From: Ischnura elegans
Taxonomy: Eukaryota; Arthropoda; Insecta; Odonata; Coenagrionidae
Assembly (NCBI RefSeq): GCF_921293095.1
Contig: NW_025791658.1
Coordinates: 3,596,001-3,660,000 of the forward strand
DNA length: 64,000 nt
Reading direction: 5' to 3'
Below are positions 19,501 through 30,687 of this stretch, piece by piece (position 1 is the stretch's first letter; each line of letters opens with the position of its first letter). The notes under the pieces were generated by a model. It saw only the letters and a program-made list of their open reading frames with translations, was not told the origin of the DNA and ran no database searches. Position numbers and translations under genes: made by a program.

Positions 19501-19757
19501 TCCCCCAAAATCCCCCCTCGCTGCGCCACTGGTCTAGGGGTGGGGGAGCCATGGTATTTAAACATTATTTCCATGAAAAAATAGTTTTATTTTAGTTACA
19601 TATCCTATACTAATATATATAATTTTTCGTGGTATTAAAGTAAATTTGTTGAATAATTTCGTTTCGATTCAGTACTGATTTCGCTTAAAGACTTTTGCAA
19701 TTTTGCTTCTGGGGGGGCAGCTGCCCCCCCTGCCCCTAGCTGGGTACGCCCATGCCT
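19501..19757. mobile_element. Overlapping hAT-like MITE ends
   Basis: CCCCTCGCTGCGCCACTG (19518-19535) and CCCCTAGCTGGGTACGCCC (19733-19751) are both right-end style termini of CAGTGGCG/ATGGGCGTACCC hAT-like families. Left ends are not resolved. Confidence 0.4.
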
Positions 19758-19965
19758 CGACGATTGTCTTTATCAGGCCTTCATGTCTCAAGATGTGGCC
19801 TATACGGTTGTTCCGTCTTCTTATTAAGGTTTTCATGAGGCTTCTCTTCTAATCTTCTTAGAACTTCCTCATTGCTAACTTCGTCGATCCATTTGATAAT
19901 AATAATTCTTCTGTAACACCACATGTTGAAGGCCTTCACATTTAAATTAATTTGTAGTTTAAAAG
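19758..19965 (-). pseudogene. Non-LTR retrotransposon, C-terminal remnant (second copy)
   Basis: The minus strand reads KAFNMWCYRRIIIIKWIDEV, SNEEVLRRLEEKP and, after a frame change, IGHILRHEGLIKTIVE, closely matching the copy at 13440-13630. It is truncated at a hAT-like terminus near 19757. Confidence 0.7.
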
Positions 19966-20349
19966 AAAGCGCAACAGTTGCAGACCACTCAACCCCTTTC
20001 CACCCAGAAAACTTCCTGCTTGCAACTGTCAAGATATTTTGGTACGTTGATCCCATGATCGTCTTTAGTAGTCTAGTGAAATGTTTTGGTGATCCATTTA
20101 CTTGTTCTTTCATAATGACCCATAGCCATACAGTTACATTGGGTGGTAATAAGTTTAGAATCTAAAGTTGTTCAAATGGTATGACTAACCTTGATAGATA
20201 GGATTAATGTAATTAAAAACGTTGTTGTATTCCACCGATTTGTGAATAATTCATTTAGATCATAAAATTTTCAAATTGGTGTAATACGACATAGTTTTTC
20301 ATTTCATTGACGTTAAAATGAACTTCGGCAACGTTAAGCCTGAGATCGT
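19966..20349. other. Unassigned sequence
   Basis: No recognised element or exon. Confidence 0.4.
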
Positions 20350-20548
20350 GGGCGGATCCAGGATTTCTTTCTTGGGGGGGGACACGTAAGGACATATCAA
20401 GGATTTTTGAACTTGAGAGGGTGCACAAGGCTACCTCATAATACAAAACGATTGCAATGATAATGAGACCGTATTAAATGTCTTGCAGGGTCTGGAGGAG
20501 GGGCATGTGCCCACATACCCCCTCCCCCCCAGATCCAACTATGCCTGA
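20350..20548. mobile_element. hAT-like MITE (tentative)
   Basis: GTGGGCGGATCCAGGATTTC followed by a G run on the left, and CCCCCCCAGATCCAACTATG on the right, can pair as imperfect termini of a short non-coding element. Confidence 0.35.
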
Positions 20549-20662
20549 GATGATGGAGATAATGAATGTATTAATCTTCATGGCTAGGATATTTTTGTAT
20601 TAAGAAAAGTTTAAATTATCTATGCATAGCCATTTCCTGTTCCTTTTTATCGTTTTTGCATC

Positions 20663-20930
20663 CACGTGCGTACCCCATGAGGGGCAGCTGTCACCCCCTA
20701 GAAGCAAAAGTTAATTTAGTATTTTTTTGCATTCAAGGAAAGTGATATCAGTATAAAACGTGTTATTAATATAAAAATATTTGTTTCAGCATGTGATTTA
20801 AAAAACTATAATAAAGCCATGTTATAATTTCCTTGAAATTTTTGTTTCCTCAACCTTTTCAGTGTAATGTACCACTTTAAAGACCACTGTTTGGCCCCCT
20901 CTAGTTTTGATCCCGTGTACGCCCCTGTTT
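20663..20930. mobile_element. hAT-like MITE (tentative)
   Basis: The left GTGCGTACCCCATGAGGGG and right CCCGTGTACGCCCCTG resemble inverted CAGGGGCGTAC-type termini. Non-coding, AT-rich interior. Confidence 0.35.
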
Positions 20931-20961
20931 GCTTCCAATTTCCAGAAAATAGGCGTCCAAT

Positions 20962-21602
20962 AGGGTATGTAGTTTCCTTCATCAAAGAAAATGAAAGGCA
21001 TTGATTGCGATTAATTACCCACCATTAGTGTATTCATAATATGTATACAAATCATTTGGTTGCACAAATCCCAGTTTAGAGGAAAGGCTATGGTTAATTT
21101 TAACAGAATTTGAAAAAGGCCAGATTGGCACCCATGCGATGCCACTCCACGTGACATCACAGGGACCCAGTTTCTATACGAGAGGATAGGAGTTTTACAT
21201 CGTCTGAGATTAGCAATGCATGCAGGAGGCACTAAGCTCAGGGAAACATCTCTTAGTAATCACCAATTAAAAATGTCTATGGTTGGAAAGTTTCCTTAGT
21301 TTGATAGGGTATTAATAATCCTTATTCAAGCCAAGCACTACCTGTTAGCAGCCTGCTTGCAGCAGCACACACATCCTCGCCCCAAGGTCACCTCACACGG
21401 CAGGAGCGGGAACCAGATTGACATCACACGTGCTTTTCCCAGCATTTATACTTAGCCGTCCCATTTTCGTGTGTTTGTAAATTTTCACTTTCATTTAATC
21501 CCAAAAAATAGATGTCTTTATTTAAAAATCTAAAAGCGTGAAATGTGTACTCAAGTTTTAATCATTCCATTTGGGCAATAAAAACATAATAGGAAACCAC
21601 CT
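20962..21602 (-). mobile_element. GGTGGTTTCC-family MITE, copy 3
   Basis: Minus orientation, AGGGTATGTAGTTTCC to GGAAACCACCT, with CATGCGATGCCACTCCACGT and TTTCCCAGCATT blocks. The CRE-like octamer is mutated to TGACATCA here. Confidence 0.8.
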
Positions 21603-21609
21603 TAATGCG

Positions 21610-22540
21610 TTTCCTTTTTGCATCCGTCTCTTTTCATCAGTGGACTCATTTTTTCCGGCTTCACAATTAAACTGAAGAGTGGATTGAGTTATTGTAAGCT
21701 CCAACTACCTATTTTTGACAATTCGACAGCAAGAAAGAGTACAGGTTATCTTCAAGAGCGTCATATGCTCAGAATGTCAAGATCGCATACCTCACCTCAG
21801 ATTCTCTTAACGTGCCGAAATACTTCATTCACTTGGATTATTGGATTGGAATCACCAGTTTGTCTACATCTAAGAGGGTGGCTCACAATTGGCTTGTCTC
21901 TCATCCTTTATATTCTGTCGATTAATTTTTAACACATTGTACCGATGACATTGTATTTTGATGTAACCTATTATTTGATTGGATGTGATTTCTCTTGTAT
22001 ATTTTTTTACTACTTTTTTCTGATGAGTTACCTGTATTTCGGAATACTATTGACCAATAAAATTACTATCATTATTACACCCCAACCAACGCCGATTGAC
22101 ATCAGAAATCAATTTTCTTCACCACATCATGAATGGGTCCTTCAGATCCAGTGATCTCCCAACATTCTTTTCGCTACACATTCCAGCTCGCTAAACCCGC
22201 AATACTGAAGCTCTACACCAGCCCAATTTCCATCTGGCAATATCCTATAGATGCCTCTTTTACCACTTACCTTCTATTTACAATTCAATCTCCAATACTT
22301 CTTCCTTTCTTGACATCTTTGCCTCCTGCACCAATTTTAATATCCAATTGAAAAGACTACTTTTTTGACACCCACCTTTTGTATGTATTGTAAGTGGTTG
22401 TTATTTATGAGATTATTTTTACACATGTTTATTATTTATATTTACATAATTTATTTTGTTTATAAACCCAATTTAAAAGCCTTAGTGCTGTTTTTGGTGT
22501 GATATAAATACATAAATGTATGTGAGTTGATGCGGCAGTT
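21610..22540. other. Unassigned, possible LINE 3' tails
   Basis: Two stretches end in AT-rich simple sequence (ACCAATAAAATTACTATC near 22055 and ATATAAATACATAAATGTA near 22502), as LINE 3' ends often do. No RT motif could be read. Confidence 0.25.
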
Positions 22541-22624
22541 TCCCAACCTGCTCCCCTTGCAGTCCCGCAACACTCGAATACACTCGTGTTATGCGGGAAA
22601 CTTGGTTAGGATCCGTAGGATACA

Positions 22625-22985
22625 GTGAAACCTCTTTACATCGTAATGGTTGAGACCACCATTTTGATTTGGTTTGGTTAGTCAGCTTTATAGGATTTTT
22701 TGAGTTTATAATTGGTTTAGAGAATGTTTTAATGCGGAAAGTAAAAATTTTAGTTCAGTTTTTTGAAAGATCATCAGTCATATATATCTGTGGATAAGTA
22801 AAAATTAATGACAGTAAAATCTTTTACTAATTACAACTGATATATCTTTCTCAGTTATAAGATGCGAGTTCAATGTAGTAAAGACAGTATCCTAACTTAC
22901 TGCCAGTCCCAACTATAAATTAATTTAGCGGAAATCGTCATGTCCGTGTACATCATGTTCGTGAACTCTGCATTCCATGGACATG
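22625..22985. other. pogo-like terminus plus unassigned sequence
   Basis: CAGTGAAACCTCTTTACATC preceded by TA marks one terminus; no partner was found. The end of this stretch is H-long sequence split by the next element. Confidence 0.35.
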
Positions 22986-22997
22986 CCAGACGGTAAC

Positions 22998-23485
22998 CAA
23001 GGCCATAGCCAGGGGGGGGATCAAGGGGGATTGATACCCCCCGGAAATGAAAAAAAATTAAATAGATATTTTATGCTCGCTTGTTGCTCACATGACGATG
23101 TTATATAGCGGCGCAGGGACATCTAGTAGTCCAATGCGAATTAAGTCAACAATTATCTAAGCGAATTTGTAGGTGCAGTGTGTGTAGTTGTAGTGCAGTT
23201 TGTGAAATAATAGTGCTGTGAATTAGTAGAGAGGTGAGTGACTTATGAGCCTCCTGTTGGGACCGTAGAATTGACATCGACACCGAGGAGTTAACTCATT
23301 TGGTTGCTGCAAAAAATAGCTAAAAGGCAAATTCAATTTTATAATAATATTTTTATATTTTCTTTTAAGGGTTTGTGTATTGTGTATGTTTAACTGCATA
23401 CGCTATTTTATTTATCTTATAAAAATAATTTCATGTTTGTTTACTATTCCATACACCCCGAAAATATTTTCTGGCTACGGCTTTG
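22998..23485. mobile_element. hAT-like MITE inserted in the H-long repeat
   Basis: The left CAAGGCCATAGCCAG and right CTGGCTACGGCTTTG are inverted. ACGGTAAC (22990-22997) and ATGGTAAC (23486-23493) form an 8-bp duplication with one mismatch. It is 488 bp and non-coding. Comparison with the related H-long copy at 5720-5740 supports the breakpoints. Confidence 0.7.
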
Positions 23486-24019
23486 ATGGTAACGGACATG
23501 ATGATACACTATCACCAGTTACAGAATGTCCAATGCCAAATAAAACAAACATTTTTTTGAGAGTAAACACAATATTCCTATTCCTCAGTTTCTGTGGACA
23601 CATATATCATGTCCGTAAACAGCACAAAAGTTAAAAAAAAGTGTAAATATTACTATCTCTGACACATCATTAGCTTTTATAAATAACAAACTTTAATTAC
23701 ACAACCTTGGTTTCACAAAAACAAAATTTATTATTTTTAATTTTGCCTGTAGAACATGTAGGTTTTTTTTGGAGATTGACCCGCACATATGAAGCACTGA
23801 AATAAGACTGATCCACCAATACAAGCCATTTCTTTGAATCAACAAAGCAATTCCTCCTTTGAGTCCTTCACGCTTGTCGTCCCTTCTGGCTCCTATCTTC
23901 ACGGAACCCTTTTGTTTACATGTGACGTGGGCGTTTGCCTTTCTTACCTGGCAATCTTGCCCCCCACACCAAACTAGACCCTTTTACCTGTCATCGGACA
24001 ACTCTCTGTGGCCAGACTG
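23486..24019 (-). repeat. H-repeat long form, copy B
   Basis: Reverse complement of 5179-5740: shares GAGAGTAAACACAATATTCC, ATCATGTCCGT and the H terminus ending GGCCAGACTG followed by TA. The far end is displaced by the hAT-like MITE. Confidence 0.65.
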
Positions 24020-24218
24020 TAATTAATTGTCAAAAGCTCCGAAAATGAGATTAATAATGACTTCACTATCTCGTGAGTTGTCAGCGTCAACTTTCCCACT
24101 TTTATTTTTAATTCACTTAAGCAGTGGCGCAGCGAGGGGGGTTTTTTGGGGGGATAAAAACCCCCCAGAGCTCAGAAAAATGTTAAGTTTAATCCATTTT
24201 ACTTAATGTAAACTTAAC

Positions 24219-24254
24219 CGACCATGGTTTCGACACTTGGTGCCATTTTCAAGG
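24219..24254 (-). ncRNA. Hammerhead-like motif
   Basis: Stem II GGCAC-CAA-GTGTC and GAAACCATGGTC (short stem III ACC/GGU) are intact; the first box is CTTGAAA rather than CTGANGA. Confidence 0.45.
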
Positions 24255-24540
24255 TAATCCAACAAAAACCTCTCTCGGTATTTATACCCAGGCCAAGGTA
24301 GGAGGTGGGGGGCGTATGGAATTGGAGTGAGGGGAGTGGGAGGGGGAAATAGTGGTTATTCAGGCACAAATTCGAAGGCAATTTCGAATTTTACCATGAA
24401 ATCTAATTTAATCCCTTTGTCAATGCAATATAAAATATCTTTGTCAAAATTGCTAAATTGTTTATTCAGACATAAATGATTAGCAAAACAAGATTTTCCG
24501 TCATTATATATAAAACTTAAATTATGTCAAATTCCTTTAC
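24219..24540 (-). mobile_element. PLE 3' fragment with hammerhead-like core
   Basis: Minus strand: CTTGGCCTGGGTATAAATAC, CGAGAGAGGTTTTTGTTGG, then the core CCTTGAAAATGGCACCAAGT with GTCGAAACCATGGTCGG. The same blocks end the longer PLE at 26150-27405; here most coding sequence is deleted. Confidence 0.65.
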
Positions 24541-24617
24541 TCGGTATCCTGTTTTTCAAAAATTTCCCCCCCTGGTTTGGACCCCCCCAAACATAATTTC
24601 TGCTATGCCACTGCCTA

Positions 24618-24928
24618 CAGTCTGGCCAGCGAGAGTTGTCCGATGACAGCGCAAGAGGTGGGTCAGAGAACCCTGAGCAAGCACCGATTGCAGCCAATCA
24701 CTGTCCCCCAAACACACCTGACACCATTGCCTAGTCATACAACGTTGCCACATGCGTATGAACCACCAAAACAAGCCCTTTCTCTTTCAAATCGCCTTAA
24801 CAAGGAGTTATTGCTTTGGGTCCTTCACGCTTGTCGTCCCTCACGGCTCCTTTCTTCACGGAAACCTTTTATTTACATGTGACAACAACGCCAGGGTTGT
24901 CATCAGACAACTCTCGATGCCCAGACTG
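24618..24928 (-). mobile_element. H4: H-family MITE
   Basis: CAGTCTGGCCAGCGAGAGTT at one end and CTCTCGATGCCCAGACTG at the other, TA on each side. At 311 bp it is an intact-looking counterpart of H3 in opposite orientation. Confidence 0.7.
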
Positions 24929-24930
24929 TA

Positions 24931-25436
24931 ATCAGGGGCGATCTGGAATGCTTGGGAGTCCTCGGCTGGGGATTTTCAAGGAGCCCTCATAACCAGGGCC
25001 TTTTGGGGTCGTCCCCCGGAAATTTTCAGGGAAATGCATGCCCAGAAACGGATTTTGACATATTCTGGCTCTTAAAAAAAAAGATAAATGCAAATAAAAA
25101 TATGTAGCAATTTCTTACGAGAAAATACTATGAAAAGTGGGAATTCCACAGCTTATGAAATTTATTAACGTATCATTGTTCTAACATCTATTTAGTGAAT
25201 TTGTTCGTTGAAACCGCACTGAAATAAAAAAACCTTAAAAAAATAACTTTTTCTAATAGCCTCTACAAAAAATCATCAGGATCTATTTTTTCTCCTAACA
25301 CCTTTATTCTATCTTTTTACTCTTAGTATATTGTAAATAAAGCAACGTAAACAAACGTAGAATTTCACAATAGCAAAATAATTTTGGTTAAATAATCCGA
25401 GTTTTTCAATATTAAACCTTCCACTTACGAAATATC
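24931..25436 (-). repeat. L repeat, copy 2
   Basis: Reverse complement of 8905-9412, joined to H4 exactly as L copy 1 is joined to H3. Confidence 0.75.
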
Positions 25437-25594
25437 TCGTATGATGTTGGGCACGATATAGTGGAAGTTTTTAATTGTATTAGTAAAATTAGACATTGCT
25501 ATATTTGAAGATCATCTGGACGAGGATTCCATCCAGACGACCACAATGTGAAAGAAGACAGTGATGGCGTGCGTGGTACCCTCACCAACCCTGG

Positions 25595-25886
25595 CAGCGG
25601 CGCAGCGAGGGGGGGTTTTGGGGAATAAAACCACCCCCAGAGCTCAGAGAAACTTTTAAGTTTAATCCATTTTACTTTATTTGATTAATACACTTATAGA
25701 AGAGTGTGCGGATTAATAAAATATTCCTCATAAAGCCATAAAACTCACCATTTTGATCCATTTATCTTAAAAAATTTCTAGAGGAGGGCCCCCGTACCTC
25801 CCGCTCATCCTGGTGGGTATACCACACACATCAGGTCTAGTTGCACCTAAAACCCCCCCTAGCCTTAATTCCTAGCTGCGCCCCTG
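25595..25886. mobile_element. hAT-like MITE
   Basis: The left CAGCGGCGCAGCGAGG and right CCTAGCTGCGCCCCTG are inverted, followed inward by G and C runs. AACCCTGG and CTCCCTGG flank it (8 bp, two mismatches). It is 292 bp and non-coding. Confidence 0.65.
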
Positions 25887-26164
25887 CTCCCTGGAACCTT
25901 TCTTCCCCCCCACGCTATTCCTCTTCCGAGGCCCTAAAAAACGACCCTTCTCCCCCACAACCTTCAATATCCACACTTCTCGTCACCCAAACCCCATTCT
26001 CCACCTTACCCCAAGCACCAAGACATATAAAAGGAGGAACTCTTAAGACTTGTTACTTGATAACATTTAAAATCATTTCAGGCCTGATTTTGTGGAATAT
26101 TGCTATATCCATGATAAAAACACAAACAGTAATTTCCACAATATTTAATTCAACACTTAACGAC

Positions 26165-26200
26165 CGACCATTGTTTTGACGCTTTGTGTCACTTTCAAGG
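26165..26200 (-). ncRNA. Degenerate hammerhead-like motif
   Basis: Minus strand: CCTTGAAAGTGACACAAAGC, then GTCAAAACAATGGTCG. GAAAC is mutated to AAAAC, so cleavage is unlikely. Confidence 0.35.
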
Positions 26201-26589
26201 TAATCCAACAAAAACCTCTCTCGGTATTTATACCCAGGCCAAGGTAGGAGGTGGGGGGATATGGAATCGAAGTGAGGGGAGTGGGAGGGGGAAACAGTTT
26301 AGGTGAACAAATGAGCGAAGGCCGAAACCAGAGGACATAAATCAAGAGAAGCGTGAGTGAATGTCAGGGTTTTGAGGTCATGTGGAAGCTTAACTTTAAC
26401 TAAAAGGTGAGTCTGTGCAAAATCATTACAATGTCCATCCAGGATATTGGCAATTTCGAATTTTACCATGAAAGCTAATTTAAGCCCTACGTCAATACAT
26501 TCTAAAATATCTACGTCAAAATTGCTAAATTGTTTATTCAGACATAAATGATTAGGAAAACAAGATTTTCCGTCATTATATATAAAACT

Positions 26590-26760
26590 TATTCTGTGTT
26601 CTCCACTCCGTCTTTTAACTTTCTACCAGTCTGGCCAACATAACACAAACCACAGTTCTCACACTTTAGTTTGTACACTCCACTTTTGTCCATACAAGCA
26701 TATTTGTCCTTGGAATTGAATAAAATCTTGTCAAGCGTCAATGGGTTATGAAATGAAATA
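26590..26760 (-). pseudogene. PLE GIY-YIG endonuclease N-terminal part
   Basis: The minus strand reads FHNPLTLDKILFNSKDKYA, CMDKSGVYKLKCENCGLC and YVGQTGRKLKDG. The GVYKLxCxxCxxxYVGQTGR signature identifies the PLE-type GIY-YIG nuclease with its C-x2-C motif. It is out of frame with the RT segment upstream and ends early in TGA/TAA-rich sequence, though downstream peptide fragments down to about 26290 look PLE-derived. Confidence 0.75.
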
Positions 26761-26792
26761 TTGCAATTAATTTTAAGGAAGACATTCTGGAG

Positions 26793-27326
26793 TTAATACG
26801 ATATGTTTCTAATGAAAGGTAGTTTGGCCCTGCAGGTAATTTTTGTCGGTACCATACGCAGAGATGTCAGCAAGTTTGTGATTCCTTTGGAGCGATAGTG
26901 TTTTAGCATCTTGCCTATGCACAGGGCATTGAAGCCATTTCTTACTGCTATGGACTCTATAATTTTGAGTTCTTTATCAAAGTTGTGGACAGTCTTGGTA
27001 ATACTCATTAACCGGTGGGTCATACACCTCAATGCAGCTAGCTTAAGCGAATATTGATGAGACGAATCTACCAGAATAATAACATCAGTGAACGTTTCTT
27101 TTCTGTATATAGACAGATCATGTTTGCCACCTTTAATTGTAACATTTAAATCTAAGAAATGGATATTGTCCCCACCATATTCAATCTTAAATTTAATCTT
27201 GTCGTGGATGGAATTTAAAACATTGTTAAAATTATCTAATCGACGTAATGCCTTTTTTATCTTGATAATGTTGTTTGTAACGAAGAAACAAGTTGAGTCA
27301 TAATAAAACTCAGTGGAATAATGCAA
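26793..27326 (-). pseudogene. PLE reverse transcriptase, C-terminal part
   Basis: 177 residues open, including NVLNSIHDKIKFKIEYGG, IHFLDLNVTIKGGKHDLSIY and RKETFTDVI, then MTHRLMSI, the thumb-side region of PLE RTs. The catalytic YVDD lies upstream of the truncation and is not present. The matching piece in the copia-nested PLE is HFSHKMAAFHSLIHRLLN at about 32070. No start codon applies to a truncated polyprotein. Confidence 0.75.
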
Positions 27327-27405
27327 TGTGTAATTTTACTAATACTTCCACTCATGCTTCACGATAAACACGAGCGTTGTGGTCCCCTCCTAAGGTCAGG
27401 GCCCT

Positions 27406-27713
27406 GATATTGAGTAAATTATTTAGTATTTGATGGCAAGAAATAAAATTAATAATCAATATCTTATAATGTAATGCTCGATCGATGTACCAGTGATTAA
27501 AATTACAAATAATTAATGTCAGAGAAAAAGCACTTGAAGTATTTCTTATTGGTATAATACCAGGAATCTTTTACAGAACTCAAATAGTTCATTCTCTCAT
27601 CAGAGAGTATTTCTGGTTTTTAAACCAAATATAAGCATGACAAAACAATAACCAACCACTAAAAAAATTGGCAAAAATTGGGTTGGCAAAATGCTTGGGC
27701 TCATGGGAAACGG
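27406..27713. other. Unassigned AT-rich spacer between PLE duplicates
   Basis: No recognised feature. Confidence 0.4.
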
Positions 27714-27955
27714 ATATTGCCCCCACCATAATCAATCGTAAATTTAATCTGGTTGTGGATGGAATTTAAAACATTGTTAAATTATCTAATTGACGTGATG
27801 GCTTTTTGTATCTTGATAATGTTGTTTGTAACGACAAAACAAGTTGTGCCATAATAAAACTCAGTGGAAATACTGCAATGTTTAATTTTACTAATACTTC
27901 CACACATGCTTCACAATAAATGCGGGCATTGTGGGGACTCCCTAAGGTCGGGGCC
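27714..27955 (-). mobile_element. PLE RT fragment, direct duplicate
   Basis: GGATGGAATTTAAAACATTG, GATAATGTTGTTTGTAACGA and CTTCCACACATGCTTCAC repeat 27160-27405 in the same orientation. Both copies end at AAGGTCRGGGCCC, suggesting tandem PLE copies or a local duplication. Confidence 0.65.
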
Positions 27956-28039
27956 CTTGGCGATTGCCTATCAACCGACCTGGCCTGACTGCCCCTGACA
28001 GTAATTAATTGCCAAAAGCACCCCTCCACCTCAACAGAT

Positions 28040-28870
28040 GTTCCGTCTAGTAAATATATCTCGTGACTTTGTGTGAACTCACTGTCGCCCAATGTATCAC
28101 TGAGCCAGGGCCATATAGGGCCATCATGTCAAATAAACAGAGGTTCGAATAGTGGAAGGAAATTATGTGGAGCTTGCTTTGAAGACCCTGCACGTTACGA
28201 TGATAAAACTGCAGAAAACGGGGCAATAATTGAGGCTGATTCCCAAACAATGCTACAGAGCCTTGCAATATACAAAAAACTCCCGATTATCATGGGTATG
28301 GATTGGGAGAGGCAGAAGGAATAATTGGAAAACGCAAATAATCCACACTTTCACTTTAATTTCACGTAATTTTCACAATTCACGTAAATCAAAATATATA
28401 TATTATTATTATTTACACACACTGTTTGCTAGATATATTCCTGGGCTCAGTGGGAGCTTTCTTTTCCCAAACGCGATCTTTTTAGTGGGGATAGCGAGAT
28501 TGCACTCATAATCTTGCTGATCCATGTAATACCCAGTTTCCGAAAAACCACACATCCCTGTCCGCAAGATCAGAGATTCTGAAAAGAGAATCGAACAGTG
28601 ATTTCACACGGATGCAGCGAAACCACTACGTGACATCAAAAACTACTCTGTCACTGTGTGAACTCATGCACGGATAATCAGGAAAAACGGATAAACCACA
28701 GCTGGATTATCGGGAGTCGACCATATAAGACTTTCTATCTTTTCATCGTGATCACGTCATTGACTCTTTTTCACAGACTGTCGCCCACTTACTCCTGAGC
28801 CAGGTTTCAGATAGGACCATCACATGAAATTAACAGAGGCCTTAATAGTGAAAGGAAATTATCTGGATCT
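28040..28870. mobile_element. Tigger/pogo-derived repeat cluster
   Basis: CTTGCTTTGAAGACCCTGCA, ATTGAGGCTGATTCCCAA and the CACGGATAATC / GGATTATCGGGAGTCG blocks recur at 36930-37190 and 37330-37520. CACGGATAAT/GGATTATCCG-type sequences are typical near Tigger termini. Individual boundaries are unclear. Confidence 0.5.
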
Positions 28871-28954
28871 TGCTTTGAAGCACGAATATCTGGGTATAAA
28901 GTATCAGTCCTCTCCTACAATCAAGTTGAGAACAAGCAAATACATATACCAAGA

Positions 28955-29075
28955 CCTGGATGGGGGAAGGCCACCCATTTGGGATTCGAACCTGTAATAT
29001 CTGAGTAGAAAGGTGAAGGTTTTACCCACTTCTACTGTGGCTAGCACATTGAGAAGCATTCCACACCAATGTGTG
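28955..29075 (-). repeat. tRNA-like SINE head (tentative)
   Basis: The minus strand has box B AGGTTCGAATCCC and, upstream, TAGCCACAGTAGAAGTGGG in the box A position. Cloverleaf pairing is not evident. Confidence 0.35.
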
Positions 29076-29101
29076 CAGAGTAAACTGGTCATGTAAGCCA
29101 T

Positions 29102-30184
29102 TTCATTCTAGGTTGTCCCAAAAATCTCGTGCAAACATGATTTCAGCCAGATTGAGAGGTCACAGGTGAAAGAGGAGGTTTTATTGTTATTTTTTATAAT
29201 TATTCACATTTTTATTTTGCCCCAATTGATTGGCACCCAGCATTATCTTCAAGGTAACTGTGAAAGAGGACAACGAAGACGAGTGAAGGTAATTATCCTG
29301 TGATGTACACTCTGGATCCAGCTGGAATTTCAAGTGATGCTTTAGACCCATTGGCAACTGACGACATGATAAGTTCATGTTTGCCTTGTTAAGCATTGTT
29401 TTGCTACTACACAAATTCAGTCCTCTATGGAATAATCCAATATCATTTACCAGAGTAGCAATACCTTTTCCCTTCCTTTATCAAATGTGAATAAGTAAAC
29501 TTGAGATGCTTCATAAGTCTTCATTAGAAAATTCATGGTTACTCATCTTGTGAGCTAAAGAAAAGCTTCTCCGCTATGTTGTCATGCTAATTTTTTGCTA
29601 GCCCCTATGGTTCCTGACCTATTTTGGCTGCTTTTTCAAGGAAGATTAAGGGAATCACAGTTCCTTAAGTTTTGGCCCATAGGCCCAAAAGTTTTTTTAA
29701 GTAACAAAGAAATGTGTCACTCTTGACGAAATCATTCAAAATGATTGGGTCATTGCACTGAACAGAATTGAGGCATACAGCTGCTCTGATCACTCACCTC
29801 TGCTCACTGAGCAAGTGATACTATCTTTGGAGAAGGTATTGGATGTTGGAAAACCAGGTTGGTTGTTGAGAGGCATCAATTATTTTCTGTGAGCTGATTT
29901 TGATGGAGCATGTTGTATATTCAACTTTGATTGAAATAAAATGTAATAATTAACTTTAATGGATGAAATCAACATTTTTGTCTGGGCATGTAGACAAAAA
30001 TTCTTGGTTGCCGATGAATGATGTCATGAGACCATCATGTCTCAAATTTTTGCTGGTAAATTTGTTCATTCTTCGGAAGATTTTCCTATGGTTAATTGAA
30101 AAGGCAGAGTAACTTGGTTGCCTATATTTTGTTGGTCAATAAATTTATCCTGCCTTCCTCTTTGAGGTCAGAATAGCAATTCAG
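29102..30184. other. Unassigned sequence
   Basis: No recognised TE end, domain or exon. Confidence 0.4.
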
Positions 30185-30358
30185 GGAATTTTTCATTTGT
30201 GCATACATTTGATGTTTTGGTTGTGATTTTTTTACTTTTTGTGCCAATTTCACGGGCAGTCTGGGGTGAATGGGGGTCCTTGGTGGGGCTCGTGATGGGG
30301 CCCTTTCCGAGAAAACTTTAGGAGACTCCATGCCCAGAAATGGATTGCGACACCAAAA
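30185..30358. repeat. L-repeat-like fragment flanking copia
   Basis: CTCCATGCCCAGAAATGGAT parallels GCATGCCCAGAAACGGATTT at 25035 in the L repeat. It stops at the copia 5' LTR. Confidence 0.45.
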
Positions 30359-30575
30359 TGTTAATTCATATTAAGTTGACAAAAGCCACCTAAGTTTTTT
30401 CATCTCACTATTGTCTTTTCTTATGTGTACTGCATTGCCCTCTATCGGAAATAAAATCAATCTGTTTTTTGCCTTTCACGCAAAGTCATGTTGTGTCGCG
30501 TCGTTCATTGAGTTATTCCCGAACAATCCCTGTATTACCTTCCCCGAGGCAGGAGGAGCTGTTTAGAAATCAACA
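30359..30575 (+). repeat. copia 5' LTR
   Basis: Begins TGTTAATTCATATTAAG and ends GAAATCAACA, giving the usual TG...CA. GGAAATAAAATCAATCTG supplies an AATAAA polyadenylation signal. Confidence 0.9.
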
Positions 30576-30592
30576 GGTTATGGGTCCAGGAA
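30576..30592 (+). promoter_or_regulatory. Primer binding site for a tRNA-iMet half molecule
   Basis: GGTTATGGGTCCAGGA directly follows the LTR. Drosophila copia primes on an internal cut of initiator-Met tRNA whose binding site is GGTTATGGGCCCAG; the match here is one base off over 14. Confidence 0.75.
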
Positions 30593-30687
30593 CGATTTGA
30601 GCAGTGGATTTGTGGAGTTTTGGGAGTAACTCGCAGATTTTCATGTGTTTAAGTGGAGCCGGCCGGCAGATTCAAAACGCGTTCAAG

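Larger units (their letters stand above)
24122..24613. mobile_element. hAT-like repeat ends enclosing a PLE fragment
   Basis: The left CAGTGGCGCAGCGAGGGGG matches the MITE at 25595, and the right TGCTATGCCACTG matches the R-type GCAGTGGCATAGC end. No 8-bp duplication fits, so two families may be juxtaposed around the PLE at 24219-24540. Confidence 0.4.
26150..27405 (-). mobile_element. Penelope-like element, 5' truncated
   Basis: In minus orientation it runs from a truncated RT domain through a GIY-YIG start to the terminal repeat with a hammerhead-like core near 26165-26200. The terminal repeat shares CTTGGCCTGGGTATAAATAC with the fragment at 24219-24540. A partial direct duplicate of its left part lies at 27714-27955. 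The TTAAGTGTTGAATT tail at about 26145-26160 marks the 3' end. Frames are broken at least twice. Confidence 0.75.

Noticed and set aside
21618-21932. Plus-strand 104-residue frame as a LINE ORF end
   Set aside because: Only loose similarity in feel; no RT or endonuclease motif could be pointed to.
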